From Microplitis mediator (Eukaryota > Arthropoda > Insecta > Hymenoptera > Braconidae), in NCBI RefSeq assembly GCF_029852145.1, contig NC_079976.1, positions 9,336,104 to 9,400,103 on the forward strand: a DNA stretch of 64,000 bases, read 5' to 3'. This document shows positions 23,408 through 35,400 of this stretch, piece by piece (positions within the stretch are counted from its first letter, which is position 1; the number at the start of each line of letters is the position of its first letter). The notes beneath the pieces were generated by a model. The model was not told where the DNA came from. It made no database searches and worked only from the letters and a program-made list of their open reading frames with translations. Made by a program: the position numbers and the translations under genes.

Positions 23408-25604
23408 ATGGATCAAATGCTACCAAGTCCTGGGTTCTCGATACCTAGTATCGGAACTCCTCTGCATCAGCTAGAAGAAGATCAGCAGATTTTGCCAAAC
23501 GCCCTTCAGCAGCAGCAGCCCTCATCTTCACAGCAATCGTATCCATTGCAGCAGCTACACACGATGAGTCCGAATCTGCAGAGTGGGATGTTCCCGATGT
23601 CAACACCGCAGAAGACAATGCATACTTACGCACCTACTCCAGCGTTTGTTACTCCGCAGAGTATGATGACTCCACAGACTCCAGTAAGTTATCCGCGGGT
23701 TTATTGGCATTTAATTGTCATCAGTTTTAACAAATTTCTGATGAATGAACAGAACTACAAAGATTTTTCAAGAACTGCTGGTGATTTTTCATCATTTAGA
23801 CTCAATAAATCTTCAAGATTTGTGCTAAATAATATTTAATTGATGAGTTATCAAGATTTGCTGATGATTTTTTATAGTTATTAGTAAGTTCTGATAATCT
23901 TTATCCAGAAAATCATCAGCAATCCTATCAGATATTTATTTCTTGATCATTTTTTAAAATATATTCATAAATTATCACAACTGCTGATGATCTTCTAGAT
24001 CTGGATAATCAAAAATTATTAATAACCCTGATAAATCATCAGTAAATTCTTACTTGGCACAAATACTGATGATTTATCAAGACAACATGCGATTTTTAGT
24101 CACCTAGATTTTAAAAATCATCAGTGTTTGTGCTAAACAATAATTTACTGATGATTTAGCACAATTACTGATGATTTTTTAGAACTACTATTAATTTTTG
24201 ATTATCTAGAGCTAAAAAATCATCAAAATTTAGGAAAAATAATGAAATATATTTATAAAAAAATTTGTTACAGCAAAATATGATGTCACCAGCCGTACAA
24301 CCTTCTAGCCAACTAGCACCAACAGGTTCTCCAGCATCCGGTATCGTTGCGTCGCCTAGTCCAATGACACCGGCATCCGCAATGACTCCAGCGTCTGCTG
24401 ATCCTGGAATCCTACCTCAACTACAGTCAGTAGTTTTCTAGTTACCTCTTATGTCTATTTAAATTTATTGAATCTTATATCAAATCGGCTTGTGTCTATT
24501 TACAGAAATATCGTCTCGACAGTGAATCTCAACTGTAAGTTGGATCTTAAAAAAATAGCCCTGCATGCCAGGAACGCTGAGTACAATCCAAAACGTTTCG
24601 CGGCGGTAATTATGAGAATACGTGAGCCCAGAACGACGGCACTGATATTCAGCAGTGGAAAAATGGTCTGCACTGGAGCTAAAAGTGAAGAAGACTCAAG
24701 ACTTGCTGCTAGAAAATACGCTCGTATTATTCAAAAATTAGGCTTTCCTGTAAGTTTATAAATTAATTATTGTCAATCACTTTTTTTTTTGTGCAAATAC
24801 TAATGATTAATTTTTTGTACAGGCTAAATTCTTAGATTTTAAAATTCAAAATATGGTTGGAAGTTGTGATGTCAAGTTTCCAATAAGACTCGAAGGATTA
24901 GTTCTTACACACGGACAGTTCTCTTCATATGAACCAGAATTATTTCCTGGTCTCATTTACCGTATGGTAAAACCTAGGATTGTACTATTGATATTTGTTT
25001 CCGGCAAAGTTGTACTTACAGGTAATTTCATTTTTACAATCAACGAATATATATATATAATTATATACATTAGAGTGGTCCGTTTGGAACGACTATTTTT
25101 TTTTTCAGTCCCACTTCAAAATATTGCCGTAGACATTGAAAAAAAAGAATACCCTGCGAATTTCAGCTCTTAATTTAAATTTTTTTAATTTTTTACACTT
25201 TATTTGAAAGTTTTCCCATTAAAAATATAGGGTAGAGGTACCATTTGTGGCCACTGCTCCATTTTTGGACATTTAATCCTTTATTTTAATTAATGAAAAA
25301 GTGTAAAATAAAATTTTCATTTTAGTAGTGGAATAGAAGTATCTTTAAGCATATTTAAAAAATTGATTATGTTATTGGGTCTTTTACAAATTATTTTATT
25401 TTAATTTTTCAAGTGTCCAAAACTGGCCCTAAAGTGACCAAAAACGGTACCTCTACCCTATAGGAAATTAAAAATATTTCAATAATAATTTATAAATATA
25501 AAAGTAATTCTTTTTTTTTTATTTCAGGGGCTAAAGTAAGGACAGAAATCTATGAAGCTTTCGATAATATATATCCGATCTTAAAGAGTTTTAAAAAGCA
25601 ATGA
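23408..25604 (+). CDS. TBP: TATA-box-binding protein
   Basis: General transcription factor that binds the TATA box and nucleates TFIID, SL1 and TFIIIB. Exons: 23408-23683, 24274-24425, 24506-24749, 24823-25021, 25528-25604; frame kept at every GT..AG junction, 315 residues. The N-terminus (about residues 1-135) is rich in Gln, Pro, Ser, Thr with a short QQQQPSSSQQ run and Met-Thr-Pro repeats. The saddle core has both direct repeats: LQNIVSTVNLNCKLDLKKIA, RNAEYNPKRFAAVIMRIREP, KMVCTGAKSEEDSRLAARKY, then FKIQNMVGSCDVKFPIRLEG, YEPELFPGLIYRMVKPRIVL, GKVVLTGAKVRTEIYEAF and the end ILKSFKKQ. Near identity to other animal TBPs makes this certain. It is tail-to-tail with CFAP44 across about 800 bp. 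Confidence 0.98.
25227..25462. mobile_element. MITE-like element in TBP intron 4
   Basis: Ends ATAGGGTAGAGGTACC and GGTACCTCTACCCTAT are exact reverse complements over 16 bp. Inside, GTGGCCACTG..TTTGGACA and TGTCCAAAACTGGCC extend the pairing imperfectly. About 235 bp, noncoding. Confidence 0.85.
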
Positions 25605-26407
25605 CACTCTTTCACCCTAATTGAAATATATATTAAAATAACACTTATCTTTTAAGTAAAGCCACATAAATATTTATTGATTAAAAAGAAAAAAAAATTG
25701 TCTCAGCTATAAATATTTTACTATTACAAAATCACAAAAAAAAAAAATCATCACGACTATGACGACAAACTTTAGACGATACAGTTCAACGGTATCTGTA
25801 AGTCTTACCTTTTTTCTACACATTTATTTTACTATTACTGCCACCATTACTACAATTACTATTAGACAATTAAATCGTAAAAATTATTTTTTTATTGTGA
25901 AAATTTTAAAACAAAAACAGCAGACATTGAGGACGTGCCTTCAATTTTTCTTCCTTCAAAAAACTTCCATTGAAACTCACGTTAAAAATTGAGACCTCAA
26001 TTACTCTAATTAAAAAAAAAAAAAATTATATTTAAAAGTTAGATTAGCGATAGAATTTTTTTTGTAAAAAATTACAAAACGAAAAAAAAAATTAATTATA
26101 ATTTATTAATAACTAATTAAGTGTACAAAAAGTTATTATGTTAATAAGATGATTTTTAATGACAATTCTTTTTAATTAATCGTTTAATTATAAAAATTCA
26201 TTCAAAATTTAGGATGAAAATTTTTTTTTTGTTTGTTCTTGAACTTCTATGGGCACTAGTGGAGATGATTCGATCTAGCGCAGAAGAAACTGCCGTTTAA
26301 ACAGTTATATATTTTTTTTACTATTAATCATCTAATTATCTCATTTATTCCCCATGATATCGCAGCTCAAACTCTATTTTTAGTCCAAACCTGTATTCAC
26401 TTCTCTA
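25605..26407. other. Gap between the 3' ends of TBP and CFAP44
   Basis: No exon seen. The part at 26318-26402 is an inverted copy of sequence at 27590-27672 in a CFAP44 intron. Confidence 0.5.
26318..26402. repeat. Inverted duplicate, arm 1
   Basis: Sequence from CATCTAATTATCTCATTTATTC to GTATTCACTTCTC is the reverse complement, with mismatches, of 27590-27672. The pair flanks the last three exons of CFAP44, one arm just past the stop codon. Confidence 0.7.
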
Positions 26408-29400
26408 CTAATCACTTGAATTTTTTTCACTCGCCTCCTCATTATCATCTGACTCATACTCAAAATTTCTCTGTGAAGCCTCGATATTTATTTTTATTTC
26501 ACTCAACATCTTGCTAGCATAATCTCGTAACGCCATAGTGACATCAGAGTCAGTACTGGACAATTTATTTACCAAATAATCAACAGCCTTCTCAACAGAA
26601 TCTTCTTCCCTCAAATAATTTATCAGACTAATTAAAGTAATTGAATCCCTTTTTATTGCCATGCTCGACAGCAATTCATCGATCTTAGGCTTCACGTCCC
26701 AATTCAATGATAAATTTGACTCTGCACTTTCTAACTCCGACTCCAATCTATTTTTTTAAAATTAATATTTTTTTTTAGTAAAAAATAAAATTTAAAAAAT
26801 TTTTTTATACCTCAATATGATTTCCTCTATATATTTATTTATCAGTTGATATTTTTTTCCATCAGTAATATTTAATTTTATTAACTTATTTATTTTTTTA
26901 ATTACTACGATATTTTTATTTATTTTTAAATTACTCAGTAATTCTTCTAATGATTCTTTGTAATTTTCTTCTCTATAAATTTTATTTAAAAATTTTTTTA
27001 TCTGAAAACAAAAAAAAAGAAATTTTTTTTTTCTAAAATTAAAATTAAAAAAAAAATTTACCTCAGTGTTTATTTCGTCGGATTCGATTGAAATTAAGTC
27101 GTTGTCTTGATAATTATTTTTATCTTTAATTCCAGCCTCATTATTAAATTCTAGAGAATTAAAGTCTTCTCTTAATTTGAAATCTTCATCTAGACTGAGA
27201 ACTTTTGTAAACTTGCGCTGATAAACTGGCGGTAAAGGGCGAGATTTCAAACGCAAATTTCTTATTTCATTACGAAATAATTCTTTTTGTTGCCGTTGGG
27301 TTTTTAAAATTTTCTCAAGTTTTGCTAATTCTTCTTGATACTCTTTTTCAACTTTTTTTATTTTTTCCTGCAATCAATTAATTTAAAAATTTTTTTTTGT
27401 TCATTTTGTCTCAAGGGAAATTTAAAAAGAGCGCGAATGTAATTAACGTAATGACTATTTAAGATAATTAGACATCATGGGAGGTCATTGGATAGGAAAT
27501 TTGATCTGCTACAGTGTCTTTCCCGAGGGATTTTTTGAGTATAAGTCAATTGAGAATAAGGACACGAGTGGAAAAAGTTCAAGTGCTTTGTAGAAAAGTG
27601 AATAGAGGATTAAAGAAAATAGAGTTTGAGTTACGATATTATGGGGAATAAATGAGACAGTTAGATAATTAAGGTTCCATTCGATAGGAAATTTAATTAG
27701 CTTTAATTTTTGTCTAATTTAAAGATTTTGTATGATCAATAGTTTAATAGTTATAGTAATTTTCAAGTCTTGAAAATAAATTACACAGAAAAATAATTAA
27801 TAATACTAATTAAATGTCATCTCAGGGACTATTAGAAATACTTCGACATCACGGGAAGTCATTAAATAGGAAATTTAAGTGGCTAAAATTTTGATCTAAT
27901 TAAATTTTGTAGGATCGATAGCTTAGTAGTCACCGTAGTTTACAAGTCATTATGCCGACTTGCAGAGTAGTAAAAAATATACAACTGTTTGAACGGCAGT
28001 ATCTTTTAAACCAATGATCCTGGAAGAGTTTTCAATCAGGTTAAAATTGTAGGACATTAAATTTTCATTCCAATAACCTCCAATGAGATCTGATTATCTC
28101 TGATAGTTACTGAGTTAATGATATTTCAATTATAATAATCGATTACTTCATCTTCCGGGTTATGTTTTAATATTTTTCTCAATTTCCGCTGCTCCTCTTC
28201 CAATGCAGTCATTAAACCCAATTTTTCAGTATTATCTCGAATCAAATTCTCTAAAACTAATACTTGCTCTCTATATTTTTTTTTCGCCTCTAAAAAAAAC
28301 TCCAGTTTAAAAAAAGAATTATTTAATGATTTTAAAAATTAACTCTTTTATTTTAAATCACCATTAATTTCTTTGTCGTATGACTTTATCATCTCTTTTA
28401 TATCAGCTTTGATATTATAAATCATTCGCCTCAGTACCGCTTCATACAATGAAGTCAGTGAAATTTCTTTTCCGAATTTTTGAATCATCTCTTTTTTTAT
28501 TTCTTCTTTTAAACGTTTTATTTCGCTTTCCATATAATCGCAGTCTATTTCTACTCGATGCAAGTGCTGGCGATTTTTTCTTAAAAAAAAAAAAAATCAT
28601 GGATTATTTTTTTTAACGGGGCAAAATCGACCAACTAAAAAAGAGTAATCTTTGATGTTTGTTTCTTGTTTACTACTTTTATTTTTCAGTGATCAAATAG
28701 TTAATTTCAAATTAAAATGTGTCATTAATAAAAAAAAAACTATTTGAGGCAAAATGGGCAATTAAAATTTGTTTTTTTCCAAATTTAAAAAAAAAAAGAC
28801 AATTCCTATAAAAATTTTTTTTTAAAGTTAAGATAATTTTGTAGGAAATTTAATTCTCTTAAAAAAAGATATCAGTGATTTTTTATGTAAATTCAATACT
28901 TTTATCAGAATTCCGATTTCAAAACTTTAAAACTTCATGTTTATCTGATCTAAGACCACCCAATTATAGCCCCGTGTCGGTTAAACTGTAAAATTGAAAA
29001 AAAATCAGGGCCCATTTTACTCCTGTCCTTAGTCTTTTTTAATAAATAATGAAATAATTACTTGTGTTTTATTTTTTGATCTGTAGTTTCTTGTTGCAAT
29101 TCCCCGACTCGCGTGTACAGTCGCGATAGTTGTGTTCTATCGAACACAACACAGTCACTTATCTTTACTAAACTGTCATTGTCGATATGCTGCAATTGAT
29201 GTAATTTCAAAATAACCGTAACATCAATTTCATTTAATTTTTTTTGTTTTTCTCGCTGGAAATAAAATTTATATTTATCAAAACTTAATTTTTCCATCTA
29301 TCGGTACTGATATCTCAGAAAGTTATCGTCCGATTTTTTCAATTTTTTTTTCAAATTATAAATTAGACTTCAATCTAGATAAGGTAAAAAACTTAATACC

Positions 29401-32400
29401 CAATCAGGGACTAGTACCCGATTACTCCATGTATTTGTAGATCTATATTTATAAATATTTTTTTATTTTACTCAGGCCTTCAAATTATTAAAAAAAATTT
29501 ATTTGCTCTTTTTTTTTTAATTTTTTATCAGAACCTAATTTAAAAAATTTGGATTTTTTTGTATCCCATCGTTCTGAAAATATATAAAATATATTAAATT
29601 GATCAATTTTTTAAATATTCTGGGTGCATTCCGAAATGCGCTGCAGCTCAGCAGCAGACCGTGCAAATGCAGCGTAATAGCAGCACGATTTTTGCGCGAA
29701 ACATTTGCGTGTTTTTTTTTCTTTTTTACTAATATTTTAAATTTTTCTATCATATTTTGCCGCCATTTTATTTTGACGTACAATTTTTAGTTTTTTCCAA
29801 TTTCAAATAATTTATTTTTCAAATATTTAAATTTACCACGCAAGTAATAAGAATAATTAATAAGGTTACATTTCGAGATGCGCTACGCTACAGCTGCTCG
29901 CAGCGCATTTCGAAATGCACCCTCTATCTAGAGAAATTTTTTCTCTTTATTTTAAAAAATAAAATTGTTTAAATCGATACATAAGTTTCTGAGATTTCGG
30001 TCCCGATTCCTGGTTATCAAAATAAACAATTTTTAATTGATTTCAATTAAAAACTACTTAATCAAAAAGTAAATAATGTTATTACCATGTAGTCTTGTAG
30101 CTCACGTTCGCTCAAATTTAAATTACTTTCAATGATTTTTAACTTTTTCTTGTTCTGGTCCAATTGTTTTCGTAAATCTTCAAGGATTTTCTGGTCATCT
30201 CGCATTTGGTTTTCAAATTTGTGCCGTTTTGTGCGCATAGAAAATGACAATTTATATAATTCTTCATCGCAGCCTATAGGGCATGTATTTTCGTCCAAAT
30301 TTAAATAGTCAAAATTTTCGTCTTCGGTACTGAGTTGATTATCTTCATCGGAACTCGATTCACTTGTCGAAGATTCCGATGATTCTGAAAATTATTTTAT
30401 ATTTATAACTAAAGTATTTAATTAATAAAGAGATATATAATGAAGTAAAAGATCTCATTACCGTCAGTTATTCGGGTAAATTTGAATTTTTTTCGGTAAA
30501 TTTTTTTTAAATACTCGGAAAATTTATTTTCACTTGTCATATTTATAAATTGTTTATTTAATTCTTTTATCTTATCTGTTATTTTAGATATTTCTTTATT
30601 TTTAATGTCGATATTGTTGCTTAATTTTTGTATCTAAACATTTAAATTCTTAATTAGTTAATAACTTACGAAATTTTCGTTTTTCTTAACTTCAATTAAT
30701 AAGTAGAGCTGTAGAAATTTTTTTTTAGGATAGTAAACTAGTGGGTATTTTAGAGCATTATACTCTGCATAATATGATCACATATTAAAGGACATTTGTA
30801 AAAAAGGATATCATTAAAAAAAATGTTTATCAATTACTGAAAAATAAAAACTTGGAATTTTTTTGGTTAATCGACAATCGGGATATCAAAAAAATTTTTT
30901 TATATTAAAATTAATAGTCGAGGCTTATAGATAATTAAATTCTGAGTCAAATGACCATCCTATACAAAAGGACATTTGTCCGAGGATATTCTTGAAAAAA
31001 TAATTAATCAATTACTGAAAAATTGGGAGCTATTACATTTTTTGGTTAATTGATACTTAGGCTACAAAAAAAAAAATTTACTAAAAAAAAAAAAATATTG
31101 GACTGGAGAGATCGTTGGATTCTGCGTAAAATGGTCATATATAAATACATATTTGATGGATAACATGTCCTTGGAGTAATTATTAATCACTCCAAAAAAA
31201 TTTTAACAGATCCTCAGAATTCTAATTAATCAAAAATTCAACTGAATAAAAACAAAAAACCTTTTGTTTAATAGCATCACGTTGATAAGTATGATCATCG
31301 ACTTTGGAAATCAGTAAATTTTCTTTCTCTTCGAAATCTTTCAGAATAATTAACTCCTGGTGTAAAGTTAGCTGGTAGAGTTCTGAATAAATAGAATCCG
31401 CTTTGATTTCTAGTCTTTCTTGTTCCAATTTATCCAGATCCAAATCAATATTCCTATAACTATTATTAATATAATTAATAATACAGTCTTGCTCATAGAT
31501 TTTTTTAGCAACGCGTGCTAATTTCATCTCCTGTTCCCACGCAGTCAGCTCACGATCTTCAAAATTTTTCATTTCTTCCATTTTTTCCATCGGAATTTTT
31601 ATTTCCAATTTTGATTTTTTTATCACATTATTTTCTAACTCTGGATCAAACATATTTAGTTGGTTGTTTACTATTTTTTCATTTAATAACAGAATTTCGT
31701 ATTCGTCATCATATAATTTTTTATTCAGTTTAAATTCTTGGGCTTGCGATTCAGTTGAAGATTTACTGTATTGTTTATTACGAGACTCATTGAATTTTTC
31801 TGACAATGATTTATATTTTTCCAACTAAACGAACAATTAATAAATTAATTAGCTGACTAATTAATGTTAATTACGAAACTTACTTCTAAATTTCTTTCTG
31901 GAAATTCAATGTCATAATTTATTTCTAATAAAGAAGGCAGGGGTTTTATATATTTTTCTGGTATTTCTGTATGAATAAATTTTAGTTTATCTATTAGTCC
32001 GACAACTTCATTTTGTAGTTCCATTTTTTTGCTACGGATATTTTTCAGACGTTCATTGAAGCTCTCGCGCAGTAAATGAGCCTGTAAATTATTAATCTCC
32101 TTCATTTTATTGAAAATAAATAAGCAAAATTTAAAAGCTCGGTGTGCACTTAAAGCGGTTAAGAGTAAAAAATAATTTTTTGAAGAAAAATAATTAAATT
32201 ATTGGACGGATTATTAAATTTCCAGAGGGATGAGTACCCACATCAGTACATTTTGACTAAAAGATCAAAATTTAATAATAAATTCCAATTTTAAAAATTC
32301 GATAAAATTATACTTTCAATATGTCAATAGTCAAATTTACACTGGAACGAGTACCCACATCAATATATTTTGATAAAAATAAAATTTTCAAAATAAATTA

Positions 32401-35400
32401 AGCCGTTTAAGGGGGAACGCTAGTGTGAAATTTTGAAAAAATCAAATTTTATTATTTTGCATATTTCGATAGTCTATAGCTTCAAAAATACCATACTAAA
32501 ATTTAAAGTGTATATCTCGATTAGTTTTTCTGAGTTACAGCCACCTGAAGAGCAGCCGTTTATCGGTTCTCGAAAATACATTTTTAAAAATTGCTGCAGT
32601 TATAACTCGAACATAAATAATCCGATCGATTTGATTTGAATCGCAGTTTCTTTCATATATGTTTCTACGTACTATGAACATCCAGTTTTCCGAACGAATC
32701 GAAAATGTAATTTTGCCAGGCCAAAAATCATCAAATTTTCGCGCAAAATCTGAATTTTATTTTAAAAATACCATTTTGTTAAATTTAAATTTTTTCTTAG
32801 CCCGAGGGTCATGGTACGGGAAATACTTTTTAGTTTAATAAACTTTTTGTTTTTTTTGATTTCATGCACTGTGAAGGTCGCTATCACTGCAGCAGTGGGG
32901 GAACTTTTTTTTTTTTTAGCGTTAAGAGATTGTGAATAACTCGCTGGATTTTGAATTTTTTGGTTCAAAAATTTTATCTTGTGTTCATATGTACCTGAAG
33001 ATAAGAACGTTTTTCGCGCAATGAAAAAAAAAAATTTGGATGGAAAAAATCAACTGTATGAATAAATTTTCGACATTTTTCACACATAGATGCTGATATG
33101 TCAGCTGAAAATCTTAGACCACCCCCAATCTCCAGACCTACCCCTTAAGCAGTCAAATTACATTCATTTTTTTATTTTCGTTGTGCGAAAAACGTTCTGA
33201 TCTTCAGGTAAACATATTCATTATATATCCACTAATATATCCTTAAAACATTAAAATATTCCATGCCGTAGTTTTCTTTAAAAAAATTCCCGAAAATCAT
33301 CTTTTTTCGGGCAGTCAGACTAGTGTTCCCCCTTAGAGTGTGCAATCATTTTTTTTTATTTTTCAAATTTAAAATAAAAATTTATAGGACCTTTTTCCTA
33401 CAATCTAGAAGTTGTTTATGTTTACTTATAGTAGTGTCCCGACTAACTTTAAAATTTTCATTATAATTATAATTATTTGAAATTTTTAATTTATAATCGC
33501 CGATTGTTTTTTTGGCTTCTTCAACAGCTTTAACATCCTCTTCATTATCAGCATTCGTATCTGGTTTACTGGCCTCCATTAGTTTCCACTAAAAATTAAT
33601 AAATTAATTAACCTTCAATAATAAATACGGTTTCTTTTTTTCAAGGTAGATATTAAAATTTAAATAAAAATAAAAACTTCTTGAGCACGTTGAGCATTTC
33701 GCGCTTTTCTCTCGCGATATTTTTTTAACATCTGATTAATCTGTGCGCCTAATTTATATTGTACTGTATCAGGATTCAGTCCTTTTAAAAAACTTTCAAC
33801 GCCTTCTATTTTTATTTCTTCTCCATCTTCAATTAATTCGTCATTCAATTCAATATTTTCTGTCCTGTAAATTTTTTAAATAAAATTAATCTTTTCAATT
33901 GATAGTTTTACTAATCATAAAAGAAAATTTTATTAATTACATACTGTAATTCCACTTTATCATTTTTATTTCTGTGTGCATGTAAAATTTATTTTAATCA
34001 GTTAATTTTTTTATTACAAATGAATTAATTATTTTTATTTTACAATTAAAATATATTTGTGTGGGTACTTATTCCAAAGAAAATTAGATAATTTACCCTT
34101 TGAACAGTATAAAAAAAAAAGAAATTCAAAATTTTTAAATTAAAAAATTTTTTTTTAATTCTACTGATGTGGGTACTCATTCCAAAGGAAATTGAATAAT
34201 TAAATCTTTAAAGACTATTTAAAAAAAATTTCAAATTTTGAAACTTTTTCGTTTCTTCAAAATTTTTTTTCCAACCATAGTGATGTGGGTACTCATTCTC
34301 AAAGAAATCATCTCGCCAACTCTAATATCCTTTTTATTTTTGAGTATAATTATCAAAGATATGAAAAATGAACAAAAGTTACCTGATATTGATTTTTCTT
34401 TCTTCGCTTTGTTTTACGATACTGTCATAAGTTTCATTAAAATCATCAGCTAATTTTCTTTCTCTCAGTGAGTGAACCATCGAATCAGATTTCCTGCAAT
34501 AAATTGAAGAAATATTCAGAAATTAAATTACTTAACTAATTAAATAAAAAAAAAATAAACCCACAAAATTCTGCATACAGCAAAAGGTACACAAGTAATA
34601 GGTTTAATAAAAAAATCCATCAATTTTTTCAAACCTAGTTTACTTTTCTCGAGATCGAATTCATATTTTTTATAAACAGAATCCAATTTTTCTTTTAATT
34701 CTCTATTTAAATCCTCTGTAATTCGCGGGTCGAGTTCAAGTTCATCTTGAGTCAGCTGCTGGGATTTTACTAACTCATTATTTTTAATAATAATTTGACA
34801 ATAATTATTTCTAAGACGTTCTAAAATTTCTAAAGTCTCTTGTTTGCGTTTTTTTGCTTCATTTAAAACTCGGTCTTGTTCTTTTTTTTTTATAACTTCT
34901 TCTAAACTTGGATAATTATCTTCAATATCTTCTACTATTTTTGGCTGCTTTCAATAATAAATTCATCAATCAAATAATTAATTATATAATTTATATATTT
35001 GACAAAAAATTAACTCACGGTCGTAATTAATTTTTGAGCTTTTTCAAAATTAATTTTTTTGTCTAATAAATTATCATTGTTAATAACAAACGAAAAAATA
35101 TTCCCATCACAGCCGGAAGTAAATAACATTTTTTTATCGTAGCTTAATAAAATTTTTGTTATTTGACCGTTTGAATTTTCGTGGATGGGCAGAAGCCAGT
35201 AGTCGGATAAATTTGTGGGATCATTTTTGTTCAAATGACAGATTTTTAATTTTCCACTTTCAAGGCCTAGGATTAAATACTCGTCACTATAAAATAAATT
35301 TTAAATTTCCAATAAATTGGTGGGAATACAAATTTTTATTTTCAACATTTTTAGTATGAGATTTAAGTAATTTATGACATTTATTATATTTTTTAATTAT

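Noticed and set aside
28126..28146. CFAP44 ending at the stop at 28126
   Set aside because: A GT donor just before it joins in frame to three further coiled-coil exons that end at 26408 and resemble the CFAP44 C-terminus. An alternative short isoform cannot be excluded.
34566..34635. Earlier donor for CFAP44 exon 11 at 34634
   Set aside because: It would break the frame into the next exon and drop the GLKKLMDFF segment that is conserved in CFAP44.
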